Shown here piece by piece: positions 1 through 11,634 of a stretch of 64,000 bases of DNA (the first letter of the stretch is position 1; every line of letters starts with the position of its first letter). The notes beneath the pieces are model-generated. The model did no database searches and was not told the DNA's origin. It saw only the letters and a program-made list of their open reading frames with translations. The stretch is from positions 868,001 to 932,000 of the forward strand of contig JADILM010000002.1 of the NCBI GenBank assembly GCA_016617785.1. Reading direction: 5' to 3'. The stretch is from Sporobolomyces roseus. Its lineage: Eukaryota > Basidiomycota > Microbotryomycetes > Sporidiobolales > Sporidiobolaceae. Position numbers and translations under genes: made by a program.

Positions 1-135
1 TGGCAATATCGGTCGAGAGGATGATGGTCTCGGTCGTCGAGTGATCGACGGTCTACGATGAGAGGTTGTGGTTGTTCGGGGACCGAGTACACGGCCGAAG
101 GCTGACGAGAGCATACTTTGATTTCGCCAGACGAA

Positions 136-906
136 TCACTCGGTTCCTGTGTGCGATCCTATCAGCGAGGATTGATCAGCGCAAATTCGTGACATGATAT
201 GATGCTTTCCTCTGCTCAAATTTACGATTGTATCAAACCCCTTCTTTCCTGGATTCCAGACTCGATCGTGCTCCTTAATCGGTCTCTTTGTTCGGACGGG
301 ACACCAGCGATTCTGGTGATCCGATAGTCTCCTACAGTGATTTGAGGGAGAGATACGAGTTAGTGGATTCTAAGCTTTCAAAAGTTTTGGTTCGCGAAGC
401 GGGAACTTACCCTACATTGTTCGCAGAGAACCAAGCCGCATGACACTGCGTGCACGGCACTTGCTTTTTCTCTGGGTTACGTGAATGCACAGCCAGATGT
501 GCGGTCAAGTCCTTGTGTGAGCGAGAGAGGTGTGAGTGAATGAATCCATTTTGTCAAAACATGAGCACTCACGCGAGTCAAAGCGTCACACGAATCACAT
601 AGCCTTCGTCTGTTGTATGGTTCGCGACCTCCATGCTTGACCTTGCAGTGCTTGGAACGGCTCTGCGACAAGAATTCTCGAGTTGTCAACTCACGAGAAG
701 AACGGTAAGAGACGTCAATCAGAACTTGCTTTCTTTGTTTGGAATGGCCTCCCGCACCGAATCCCGTTTACTACTTCTTCACATTGATAGGGTTTCCCCT
801 CCGACCCAACCTGTTCACCACATTCCTTCGTACCAGTGACGGCTCGAGCGGGAGCTGCTTTGCGACGACCCGATATTCCAGCGACCGTGCGGTTCCGACG
901 AGGCAT
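136..906 (-). CDS. Small C2H2-like zinc-finger protein
   Basis: A spliced model of about 187 residues in four exons, reading down from the ATG at 904-906 to the TGA at 136-138. The N-terminus is basic (PRRNRT, GRRKAAPARA). The first finger begins YQCEEVVNGIRC and, after splicing, gives C-x12-H-x4-H, a normal C2H2 spacing, although the two cysteines are eight residues apart. Two further Cys pairs follow (LCDSC and PCTQC), with His residues at unusual distances. The first intron (663-729) only keeps the frame if it uses a GC donor. An in-frame upstream ATG at 1086 would add a poorly protein-like stretch, so I chose the later start. The cysteine pairs and spacing suggest nucleic-acid or zinc binding. 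No specific role can be named. Exon edges in the last third are uncertain. Confidence 0.5.
663..729 (-). other. Probable GC-AG intron
   Basis: On the minus strand the exon ends ...AAG AAA and the intron begins GCAAGT and ends CGCAG (67 nt). No GT donor nearby keeps the reading frame. A GT donor four bases in gives the wrong phase, and a later perfect GTGAGT lies after an in-frame stop. Splicing at GCAAGT joins two segments in phase 0 and produces a C-x12-H-x4-H zinc-finger spacing, which supports the choice. Confidence 0.5.
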
Positions 907-1175
907 AGTCCTTGTACAGCTTAAGAACCTTCGAGGAGGAGTGAAGTGAAGCCGAGAGAGTGGAGAGAGAAGCAAGGAAGAGACTGGTCGAAAGGGAAGC
1001 GAGATGGGACCGTAATCGTGGAACGAACAGCCTCCTTGTCGTTTTCGTGGGCAAAGATGAGACAAGCCTCGCTCGAAATCTAACAATTCGAAGCAGATCT
1101 TGAGGAAATGTCAATACGAATGCAAAGGTAGATAGATCTACAATAACTTGAGTACGTTCAAATTCGGAGTAGCTC

Positions 1176-2099
1176 CTACAAACCATCCAGAAACGAAACA
1201 TCAGCACTTTCCCTTAGCAGCCAGAGAGTGAGGGAGGTCTCCTTACCTTTCTTAGTCAAATAATCTACAATATCCCACTGTTTAGTCTTGACCGCAATCT
1301 CCAACATTTCCGCCGTAGGTTTACACCGATCCTCCAATTTCGCCTTCTTGTTTCCCACCACTGAGCTCTCAACTTGCTCTCTCCCTCGTTTGCGTTTCTT
1401 CTTCTTCCCATCTCTCGTACTCTCCCCCTCTTGAATCTGAGTTTGAGGATAAGGTAATCTCGTCCCTCTCTCGATTAAAGCTTTAACCAATTCCAATTTC
1501 CTCTCACTACTACTACTACTAGTACCACTCATAATAGCCGTTACTACCGCCCATCCTTGTTTCAATCCAGGATCCGCTCCATGTTCCAATAACAACTCGA
1601 TCAATTTGTAATCCCCGGCAAACACTGCTCTTGCCAATGGATAACCAGTATGAGAATTGGGGGATGCTTGATGTTGTTCTAATAAGTGTCGAGTCAAATC
1701 GTGATGGGGATTCGTAGTAGTCGAGGAGGTGGACGGAGTGAGGGATGAAAAGAGTCTCCTAGGTAATTGAGGACATTTCAATCTCTTGCCTTTGGATTGT
1801 GTGATTCGTTCGAACGTGTGGAGTACGGGAAGGGTACAGATTGGGTACCTGATTGCGTGAGAGAGGGATTTGTGAGTTGGATGGCGAAGGAGGAGATAAG
1901 TCGCTTTGTGGAATGAGGAAGAGGTGGTGAACAGTCGATGGAAGGAATGGGAGACCAATGGGAGGGTCGAGGAGAGGGAGAGGAGATGAATATCGAGGAG
2001 AAGCTGTTTGAGAGAGAGAGGAAATGAGTGGAGAGAGAGGAAAGGAGGACAAGATTAGGGGGGACTTACTTCGACTGGGAGGTCTACTAAGCTGAGCAT
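1176..2099 (-). CDS. Ankyrin-repeat protein
   Basis: A short first exon (2070-2099, MLSLVDLPVE) ends at a GTAAGT donor and joins an acceptor before 1784, giving about 210-215 residues. The middle holds ankyrin-type helices: GYPLARAVFAGDYKLIELLLEHGADPGLKQG and a second unit with LVKALIERGTRL, followed by a basic linker (DGKKKKRKRGRE, a possible nuclear localisation signal) and a last unit, MLEIAVKTKQWDIVDYLTKKG. Ankyrin repeats are protein-binding modules, so an adaptor role is likely but the partner is unknown. The 3' end is uncertain. A GTAAGG just after KKG could start a last short intron, but I could not find a spliced stop better than the unspliced TAG at 1176-1178. The gene is divergent from the SNM1-family gene. 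Confidence 0.65.
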
Positions 2100-2418
2100 G
2101 TATTCAAAGCTGTTGAGAGTCAAAGTGAAGGAGGGAGAGCAAAGGGAGCACAAGTTTTTAACCTCTTACGTCAACCTCCCATACTCTTTAACACCTCGAA
2201 CGCGCTATCAGACACTCGGTGAGCTATATGTAAAGCCTCAAAGCGTAACCCCTCGACGTTCCTCGCGCTGTCACCTCGTCTTGAACATTCTACATCTCTA
2301 AACTATTGTCACTCGCTCACTACACCTCAAGACTACTCAGTCACGTCCTCTATTCACTCGGTAGTTTCCCCGAGTTGAATCTGTGACAAGGGAAACAGAG
2401 CATTTCAGAAGGGAGGAC
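2100..2418. promoter_or_regulatory. Divergent intergenic region, ankyrin / SNM1-family genes
   Basis: These 319 bp separate two start codons pointing away from each other and must carry both promoters. I see no gene and no distinctive motif beyond ordinary AT/CT-rich stretches. Confidence 0.5.
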
Positions 2419-5400
2419 ATGTCGACTCATAATGGATACGGTAAACTCCTACTTCCCCCCCCCAACTCCTACGCTAGATCTTTGAGCTGACCTGACTTTA
2501 CCCCATACAACTCCACAGTGAAAGAATTCCCCTTCATCCGAATCGATTCCTTCACGACTCTCTCAAACCCCTCAACTTCTTACCATCCACTCTATTACTT
2601 CCTCACTCATTCCCACACGGACCATCTCGCCGGTCTCAACTCGCCTTCTTTCAGAGGTATAATCTATATGACCCCTATCACTAAAATGCTCGTTCAAAAC
2701 ACGATGGAAGCTCCTGAACGAGTTAGGTGGGAAGAATTCAGAGGGAATAGTATAAAGAGACCTAAGAGGAAATTTGACAATTTGTTTAGAGAGACAAAGG
2801 GCAGGAGGGAATCGAATATTAGTTTGGCGAGTTCGAGTATGAGAGGAGTCGATCAAATTGTTAGTTGGTGTTCTTTCTTTTTTCTTTCTTCTTCTTTCTT
2901 TTCGCTCTACTTGCGTTTTCGAGCTGAATCATGGAAAAGTGGCGTCGACGTAGAGAGAGATCAATTTGAATCAACCTCTCAAGCTTCAAGGTACGAATGT
3001 AGGAGATTACGTTCAAGTGACAGCAATCGACGCGAATCATTGTCCAGGTTCTTGCATGTCAGTCTCACTCTCTCTCTCTCTGGGGGCGCTACTTCTCATA
3101 TTTCCGATACTGACGAAGTAGCCAAATTCCTTGATTCTGACAGGTATTTATTCGAAGGAATCGTAGATGGTTCATTCCGATCCTGTTTAGTAACTGGAGA
3201 TCTTCGTGCTGAACCATGGTACATCGATACTTTATTACACAACCCTCTTCTCGCGCCCTACACGACTTTGTCGATGACTGGTGAGAGTAGGAAGGGGAAA
3301 GAGAAGGAGGGGAGGAGGGAAGTAGTAGGACCGACGAAGGAATTGGATTGTATTTATTTGGATACTAGTAACGTTCTTCTCGATGAGGAACTCGTTGAAA
3401 AGGTTAGCTCGTTCCAAACCTTCACGAATGTACACGATGACTGATGCGAAGTGGTCTTGTGGAATGATTGACAGGCAGAAGCGATCGAACAATTGATCGA
3501 AATGATTCGATCTTATCCTTCGACCACTAAATTCTTCCTCAATTGTTGGACTTGGGGATACGAAGAACTCCTCAAGACTATCTATCGAACCTATGGTGGA
3601 TCAGAATTGGTAACGCTTCTCGCTCTCTCACTCACATCTGAGCTTTCGAAGCTGATTATGGATGATTTCCAACGAGACCCTAGATTCACCTAGATTGGTA
3701 CAAATACAAGATCTATACCTCTTCCCAAATGAAATCCCACGATCCCCTCCTGTCTTCCCTCGGTACTCTCTCGACCACCTCCCATCCCCAACCTCTCGAA
3801 TCTGAACCTTCTCCCTCTCTCCATCTCCCTTCAGTACCCTCGACCTCCTCAAGCACAGAAAGAAAGGGAAAGGGAAAGGGAGTAAAGTTTCATGCGTGTG
3901 AAAGGTATTGGAAATGTGATTCAGTTTGGGAGAATGGGAGAGGTTGTTACACTTTCCCTGAAGAATTCCTTGATCAACAAGAACCACAAGATGAAACGAG
4001 AGCGCGGAAGAGGCAAGGTAGGGAGAAGAAAAAATTGGTGAAACCTGGGAGTGGGGAGTATTTGAGAGGGGATGGGACGATTGGAGTGAGGGATCAGGAG
4101 GAGGAAGATGAGGAGGGGGATCGAATGGTTGTGTATGTGAATCCGGTAGAAATGATGAAGTGGAAATGGGAGGAATATAGGGAATCTACTTGGGAGAAGA
4201 TCAATCGAGCGAAAGAAGATGAGGATGAGGCAGCTCGAGGAGGGAAGGGAGGGAAGGGAGGGAAAGGTCAGAAAGTAGCTCAATTCCCGAAAAGTCTCGT
4301 AAGATCTCGCATCACATATCGACCACTTTCTTCTTCTTCGATTGCTGATCGAGACGGCACGTGGATTTTAGTTGGTTCCCTTGGCGCGACATTCGACTCT
4401 ACCTGAACTTCAACGATTCGTCTCGATCTTCCGACCGAAAACGCTTTATCCGCTCACGATCTCGACTGCTACGAACACTCGACAACATCCAGCTCGAGAG
4501 TATCTCTCAATGCCCGGTCTATTCGAAGGATTGTTGGCGAGAGGTGGAGAGGAGCGATTGAGGAGAGAGGCGAAGGAGTATGTCAAGGGATTGAAGAGAG
4601 GTCGGACAGGGAAGGTAGTCACGAGCTCGCCTGACGACGAGGAAGCGGGGCAAGAGGGAGAAGGAGATGGAGAGAGATGGTTCGGAAATGAGGAGGCAGG
4701 GAAATGGGAGGAGGAGATGAAGAAGAGGGGACTCAATATCGAGGGTGGGAAAGAAGTCGTCGAGGAAGTGCTCAAGTGGAGTGATCGAAGCGATGTGAGG
4801 GAGAGGGAAGTCGAGGTAATCAAGAATGGCGGAGTCAGGGATATGGAGATTGAGGAGGTTGAGACTGAGGTGATCATTCCTGAACTCCCACAAGCACCAT
4901 CAACTTCGACCTTGCTCATGTACGAACGACAAATGATCGACACTGGGAACCGCAGACTTCGATACGGAGACCCTCCTTCACAAATCACCGATTCTTCTCA
5001 AGCACCCATTCTTATTCCCTCAACCTCCTCAGTCCTGCTTCCCTCCGCACTTCCACCTCCTCAACCTACTTGTCCTACGACCCCGTCAACAAACCCCTCT
5101 CGAGCTTCTGATTCGACAACAACAACGAACACTCGAACTCTTCGCAAATCGGTCACTTTCGCACCTTCCCCGACGAAATCGCCCGAACTCATGCTCAGCG
5201 CCAGAAAAGGCTCGATTGTCCCTCTCAAGCGATCAAGGTCTCTTCCTATACCTCCTTCGCCCGTGGGCCTCACCAATCCTCGTCCGATCGCTTCTCCAGT
5301 TCATAGACCACCTCCCGATCCACCTCAACCCCTCCCCTCCAGTTCGACTTCCTCCTCACGATCCCATTCCGGTCTGGCTGACTCGGAGAACACACGTCCT

Positions 5401-5784
5401 TCGTCTTCTTCAAGCCGTCTCAGGAATCCAGCTTCGAAATCGAAGTTGAAACCGAAACAATCGATCCTAGCCTCTCTCGAGGAGGATGGCAGTCAGCGTG
5501 CACGTCTACTCCTCTCTCTACAACGCACGTTGCAAGGGAAGATCGGACCGAACGGCACGATCATACCATTTAGCGATCGAGAACGGGAAGAACTGAAAAG
5601 GCGGGAGAGGAAGTTTAGGGAGGAAGGAAAGGGTGAGAATGGGAAAGGGAAGGAGAGGGCGAGGGAGGATACAGAGATTGAGAGAGGGATTACAGTGCGC
5701 GAAGAGGAGCAGGAGATGGAGATCGAGGGAACGGAGGTGGATGAGTCGCTTCAACAGTTTGAAACGGTTCTTAGCAGTTATTGA
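2419..5784 (+). CDS. SNM1/Artemis-family metallo-beta-lactamase (beta-CASP) nuclease
   Basis: Family members are 5'-to-3' nucleases acting in interstrand cross-link repair (Pso2/SNM1), telomere protection (Apollo) or end joining (Artemis), in the nucleus. The spliced protein starts MSTHNGY at 2419. It shows motif 2, THSHTDHLAGL (HxHxDH), then ANHCPGS (motif 3 His), VTGDLR (motif 4 Asp), and, after an intron ending before LVPLA, RHSTLPEL, which matches the beta-CASP HS-x-x-EL motif followed by KTLYPLT. All expected metal ligands are therefore present. An acidic/basic segment rich in Glu, Lys and Gly splits the beta-CASP region, and a Ser/Pro-rich tail of roughly 400 residues follows the last motif, longer than the catalytic core needs. 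At least seven introns are needed. The tail ends in a Glu-rich stretch. Which paralogue it is (Pso2, Apollo or Artemis type) cannot be settled by eye. Confidence 0.88.
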
Positions 5785-6081
5785 GTTTGCTTGATATTTA
5801 TCTGTTGTTGTTATCTATCTCAGGCTTATCATTCTCTCACTTTATCGCTTCATATTCCCAGGAGTTTCCGATGCGAGACAAGAAAGTGGATTGCGTTGCG
5901 AGAGAGCAAGAGCGAAGGAGAAAAAGGTATAAAATGTAACGACGAGGTGCTGTAGGAGGCTGAGTGCGAAGAAGTACAAGAAAGGAAGTGAAGGAAGAGA
6001 AGGAATTGTGCAAGAAGGGAACAAGAATCAATAACAAGAAACAGTGCGAGTGAGAGAGAGAGAGAGATTGGGGAAGAGAAT

Positions 6082-8746
6082 CTAGATTTGAGACGGTGTC
6101 GAGCTCCTCAAGAACTCGTCCATAGCGTCCTCCGTATATCCTACGTTCCTTGCCAGAGTCCAAAGAGCTTCGACGTCGACGGGAATCATTTGCATTCCTC
6201 CTCTTCGTTTTGGCCGACTCGCAGCGATCGTTCGAGGTGCTTCTCCATTGTCTTCATCCTCCTCCTCCTCCTCGACAACGGCAGACGAGCCGTCATCTTT
6301 GATCTGATTGAGCCTGAGCCATCGACCAGAAGGTCGAATTGGAGGAACTGGAGGAATCGGAATAATATCTGGAACGACTCCGTGAACTTGAGGTTTCCAT
6401 CGAGGAGCAGGTTCGAGGCGAGAAGGATTCGGGACTGAAGTAGACATATTGAAGGTGGAGGAAGGGGTAGAGGATCGAGAGGAAGAGGCGATCGAGGCAG
6501 CGGTAGCGTCTTTTCGTGCTTTGGGTTCTTTCTTTTTTGCGGCAGGAGCTTTCTTCCCCTTCTTCGCCTTTGGTAAGGGTTTCGTTGGGACCTCAGGAGA
6601 GCTGATACTCGCTGTAGAGGGGCCCGGTGTCGATCGTTCAGAAGGAGCGGCACTTTCAGGTTGATTCGTGGTGAGAACTGGTCGAGAGGTGACGGATTTT
6701 GCTGATTCTCTCGCAACTTCAGAGTTGGCTGTATATCGAGTGGAGCATCAGATGCGTCCATTCAACGAGGATCGGAGTTGGGAGGCTTACTAGGAGAAGG
6801 AGAGAGTTTGATTCTCTTCTTCGGAGGTCCTCCACTTTGAGAAGGCTTTGAGCGACTAAAGAAGAGAACTCTTTCCCTTGATCAGCTAACAGGCCATACA
6901 AGCGAAGAAGAGAAAGGAGAACATACGACGAAGAGACTGAGAACCAATCGACAGCGAGTTCCTTTGACCAATTCGACCAATCGACCATTTCGACATCTGG
7001 AATCGCCATAGCTCCTCCTCTCGTGATATCCCTCACAGCTGTAACATCCTTCATGAGTTTCTCCATTTCCAAACCTGACAACCGAGAGTATTGACGTTGA
7101 TGAGCAAACTCTTCTGAACTTTCGATCAATCTTTGACCGAGTGGACCTGGTGTGAAAGAGAGGGCGAAGACTGCGAGTTTCACAGCGTCGATAGGATAGG
7201 TTGGGAAGCATAGGAGGGCGGTGATGTTGGTGTAGAGCACGGCAGCTTTGACGAGATCTGGCATTCGAGGAACGTAGGCTGGTGCGGAGGAAGCGTTCTG
7301 AAAACGAAGTTGAGCGATGTCGAAGACTTGCGGATCTATAGACGACGAAGAATCAGTCTGAGCGTTCGTAGAGATAATGACGACTGTATACCGTCAGGTA
7401 GGTTCTTGAGGTCTCGGAGGATCGCTGGGAGTCGTTTGCAAAGTTCAGTCAAAGTTGGTCTCGCAGTCAAGGGGTCTGCAAACTCAAGGTTCGTCAGTCG
7501 ATGCGCTCACAATCCGACAGAGACAAGAAGATCTCACCATGCAGACGGAGAGCTGGAGCGGGAGATGGAGCGACAGGCTTTGGACCGTAGAAGTTTGAGA
7601 TGGGTGGACGAGCGATAGTTCGAGAAGCAGGAGGAGGTTTCGGTGGTGCGAATCCGTTGCTCGGAGGAGGAGGAGGGGGTGCAGCTCGAGGTATTTTGTG
7701 ACTGTTTGGATAAAGTGAGAGTCTGTCAATGGGAGAAAAGCGAGAAAGTCGAGAAAAGAGGCGAACCTGAGAAGCGAAACGAGCATCGAAATCGACTGAT
7801 AATGACTGTAGTTCCTGACGAGACTCTTCGAATTCGGCCAGTAGCTTCTCGAAGCTTTGCCAGCGAGGTGTAAGCCTTGAAGGAGGAGGAGAACTTGATC
7901 GGGACCGAGAAGAGTTTGACGATGTCGAATCAATTCTCGAACGATCTTCGAGCATGGCAAGTCGACATAGACGGAGAGTACCAGTGCGACCTTGTCGGGA
8001 TCGATAGGGAACGTCGGTACCCTCGCGAGCTGAGTGAGCCAGGTGATTTGACTCCAAACCGACCAAAGATCTTGTTGAGTTCCTTGCCATGATTCGGGTG
8101 ATTTGAACGCTTCTTGAACGGCTCGAACAGAGTCGTTCGTAGATTGAACAAAGTCGGGTACTGTTTCATTCACCGAGAGCGAAGAATCAGTGAACGGAAA
8201 CAATCGACGAAGATCGCCTCCCTTGCGAACCCCTGAAACTGCGGCTTGAGAAGAAGAAGAGTAAAAAAGAGGCAAAAGAAGTTTACCTGAGTGGGCTTCA
8301 ACTCGGAAAACTTCCAAGGCAGTCTCGATGGTTGTACGAGATGTTGAACACAGTACAGAGTCGGAGAACGATCTCTGACTTGTCGAAACAAAGTCGTTTA
8401 TGTTCGAAGAAGAAAGCGGTGCGAATTTCCTACAAAGGGGCGAGAATAGCTCGTTAGTACGCGAGAGGAGCACGTATAGATACAGTGAGAGCTCAACGTA
8501 CGGTTCAGACGGTCGCGGAGCTTCTGATCGGCTCGGAGGAGCGGCGAAAGAAAGAGATTCAACAGAATTCGCTTCCCGAGTCCCAGGTGACTCGCGCAAG
8601 GGAGGTGAGCGCATAGGAGGAAGCGGTTCGTTGAGTAATCGCGTTAGATCCATACCTCGCTCCGTTCGAGGAGGTGAGAAGCCATTGTGAGGAGCTCGAG
8701 AGATTGGTGACATTTCTTCCCTTGAGGAAGTGTTTGGACCCTCCAT
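6082..8746 (-). CDS. Uncharacterised Pro/Ser/Lys-rich protein, probably nuclear
   Basis: I do not recognise this gene. The model begins MEGPNTSSREEMSP at 8746 and needs about eight introns. One is well marked by a TACTAAC branch point and TTTGTAG acceptor near 8430. The first 100 residues are Pro/Ser-rich. A helical region follows (SVRAVQEAFKSPESWQGTQQ, WSQITWLTQLARVPTFPIDP), then a helix with LLAEFEESRQELQSL and a proline tract near residue 330. A second helical part contains FALSFTPGPLGQRLIES and MEKLMKDVTAVRDI. The C-terminal third is basic and low in complexity (PPKKRIKLSPSP; KKGKKAPAAKKK; RPKRRGG), suggesting nuclear location, and ends with a short conserved-looking helix, DVEALWTLARNVGYTEDAMDEFL. 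The alternating folded and disordered parts suggest a scaffold or transcription-related protein, but this is inference. Confidence 0.6.
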
Positions 8747-9849
8747 TCAGATAGTGGAGGGGGTCAAGAAGTGTTCTCTGATGAGGATAGGAAGATAGAG
8801 AGGAGTGGGGGAGGTGTGAGAAGAGAAAGGGAGCTCTCGAAGAAGTCAAACTCGAAAATCGCGATTCACATTGAACATTTCATCACGTTGTACTTTAGTG
8901 AGTAGCTACAACAGCTTAGAAGTAGCTTCAGAGGCGTACAATACCGCCACTGTCGACGCGATAGCTCTCTAGCTACTTTTCTCTTCGGTCATCGATCAGT
9001 GCTTTTTCCAGATTATTCCGTTCCCTTCGCTTCTCGTTACAATGGGCATATTCGACACTCAATCTCATCTTCATATCGCAGAGATATGCTTCGTTGAGCG
9101 CGATTTTGAAGCGAAAAAAGAGGCGGGTTTGGTGAGCTTTTTCACGCAAGATTCGCACAAACAGTTCAGACTTGCTCCCTCATCGCGCGACAAGTCTGGT
9201 ACATCGGTGATCACTAAGTTCATTACACTCCAGTACGCTTAGTAATTACAGCAACCTCTCGTTGTGACGATCGCGAACCCTCTTCTTCCCTTCAACATCT
9301 TTCACCAGCCGTTCTGCGTCCTAATCACTACGCTCCACCTCTCACTTCAACCTCTTTCTGTTCCATCTTTCCTGAAGCCAGACGTCCGTACGAGCCGCCT
9401 CACGTAGCGTTGAGAGCTCTCGTGTCGGAAGCCTGTTTCCATCCTTGCGAAGGTCACGGAAAATTCTCAAAAGCTCCTGCTTTTCTCCTCCCCCCACCCC
9501 TCCGCGCTGCCCCTTACTCGTCCTGAGTGTCATGTCCGTACTTCGAGCTGAGTCTCCCGTACGAGTTTTTGACGGTGGGATTCTTGAAGTTCGAGATTCC
9601 GTTGAAAGTGAATGAATGCGGAGAGTTCGACTTCACTTCGATTGAGATAGAGCCGCTGAGCGTGGTCTTGAGTGACAGAGGCTGTTTGAGGGTCTTCTGA
9701 AAGTTGAGAACAGAAACGAGGTTGTGGAGAGCGCAAGAGACGAATTCATTTCGAAATTCCGGCGACACGTTCAAGAACTTTCTCTCCTTACCCCTATCAC
9801 CAGCTAGCTTTCATTGCAGCTACTCACCACTCTTCACACCCATCTAAAG
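8747..9849. other. 1.1-kb intergenic stretch between divergent genes
   Basis: This separates the start of the uncharacterised gene (minus) from the desaturase start (plus) and presumably holds both promoters. It is the longest non-genic stretch in the window. On the minus strand, 9514-9810 reads open in three frames. One of them has C/G-ending codons like the real genes (see the separate finding) but has no ATG. I see no repeat or RNA gene here. Confidence 0.4.
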
Positions 9850-11437
9850 ATGACAGCAAGGGATCCTCGCCACGACTTCTCGCTGTTTGGAGGAGCAGAA
9901 GTTTTGCCTCCAAGTTTGAGAAACCGCTCCACTTCCCTCTCTACCTCGACCTCTTCCTCAGTCGCTACCCCAGATCTATCCTCAGATGATGATGAAGCAG
10001 AGACGAGGGCTACTACACCAGGAGAAGAGCTAAGTGAGGAGGAGAGGTCACCTAAATTACCAGGACTCGAATGGGCTCCCAAAACAGTCAATCCACCTCA
10101 AGATGGTTCAGATTTCCTATGGATGATGACAGAGGAACCTCACAGGAGTAGGAGGAAGGCCATTATGAAGGCACACCCAGAGGTTCGTTTCGAATTTACT
10201 CTTTCGCACAAATTTCGTCGGTCTATTCCAGCTGAACTCTTCCTTTCTTGTTCAGGTTACGAAGTTGATGGGTCATGAACCATTGACGAAATGGGTCGTC
10301 CTCTTCGTCACTCTCCTACAAATCAGCACAGCTATCTACCTCCGCAACACCTCATTCTTCTCCCTCAAATTCTGGATTCTCGCTTATGTTATCGGAGGAA
10401 CCGCGAATCAGAACACTTTCCTCGCTGTACACGAGATCACTCACAACCTTGCATTCCGAGGAGTTCGACCAAATCGTCTTTTCGCAATTTTCGCCAATTT
10501 ACCGATTGGAGTTCCTTTCGCAATGATGTTCAAGCGTTATCACATCGAGCATCACAAGGTGCGTTTCTTGAAGGTGCTAGTCTGCGTCCGCTGTACTGAC
10601 ACCACTCAGGCATACCACAGTTCTTGGGTGAAGATGGTATTGATACCGACATTCCTTCTCGACTCGAACTTCTCGTACTTCGCAACGTTCTCGGGAAAGC
10701 TTTCTTCTGGTAAGTCGAGCGATTCAGACGATCTCTGTACCATTCGAGGTATTGATCGTAAGCTTTACTACCACTCACAGCACTTTCCAAATCTTCTTTT
10801 ACGCTCTTCGACCCGGATTCATTCGTTACCAAGCACCGACTCGATGGATCTTCTTCAATATCGCTACTCAGCTCACCTTCAACACGTTGATCGTCAAGAA
10901 CTTTGGATGGAGTTCGATGCTCTATTTCCTACTATCCTCTCACATGGCGGGAAGTCTTCACCCTTGTGCTGGACATTTCGTGCGTTCGAACCCTACCTTC
11001 TCGTTACATCACTCTCGCTGACTCTCCCTCTAATCCAGATCGCTGAACACTACCTCTTTGACGGTCATGATCAAGAAACTTGGTCTTACTACGGACCTCT
11101 CAACATTCTCGCCTACAATGTGAGTTTCCACCCAATCTCTTTCCTCTCGACCTTGTTCTGACTCATCTGCTCATAGGTTGGGTACCACAACGAACACCAC
11201 GATTTCCCATCTGTACCTTGGACTCGATTACCCGCACTTCGAAAACTCGCTTCAGATTTTTACGATCCTTTACCTCAACACTCTAGCTGGCCTGGAGTTA
11301 CCTTCAAATTCATTTTCGACCCTGCAGTAGGAATGTGGTCGAGAGGTAAACGTACTGGGAAGAAAGGTGGGTTGAAAGGGGATGTCGGAGGAGGAGGCGA
11401 AGGAAGGAAAAGTTACCTCGGAGGACTTCATGATTAG
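9850..11437 (+). CDS. DES1: Sphingolipid delta-4 desaturase (dihydroceramide desaturase)
   Basis: This enzyme places the 4,5-trans double bond in dihydroceramide to make ceramide at the endoplasmic reticulum, using cytochrome b5 electrons. The model starts at MTARDPRHDF and has about five introns. All three histidine boxes of membrane desaturases are seen: HEITH (after NTFLAV), HIEHH (after FKRY) and NEHHDFP (after VGY). The family's N-terminal DES1 motif region fits HPE|VTKLMGHEP across the first intron. Hydrophobic segments WVVLFVTLLQIS, FWILAYVIGG and MLYFLLSSH provide the membrane spans. The first 80-90 residues are Ser/Thr-rich with an acidic stretch and extend beyond the animal enzymes. 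The C-terminus is basic and Gly-rich (RGKRTGKKGG). Its presence agrees with fungi that make glucosylceramide. Confidence 0.93.
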
Positions 11438-11634
11438 CATCACCTCTCTCTCTCTCTCTACTACTCGCATTATTCTACACTGTTGCTTCTCTAGAACAGA
11501 CACTTGTCACTCACTTATAACTGTCACACTCGCTTGTTTTTCTCTCTCCGTTTTCCGATCTCCGTCGAGCGAGAATTTCGAGTTTGCGTTTCTCCTCTTA
11601 TCTTCCTCTCCTTCTCTCCACATCAAACCTCGTC

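Noticed and set aside
815..1207. A 130-codon minus-strand frame that could extend the ankyrin gene
   Set aside because: Joining it by a possible last intron would run the ankyrin protein through the intergenic region into the zinc-finger gene, with poorly protein-like sequence.
9042..9242. A 66-codon plus-strand frame
   Set aside because: Its codon use does not show the C/G-ending bias of the real genes, and nothing in it looks conserved.
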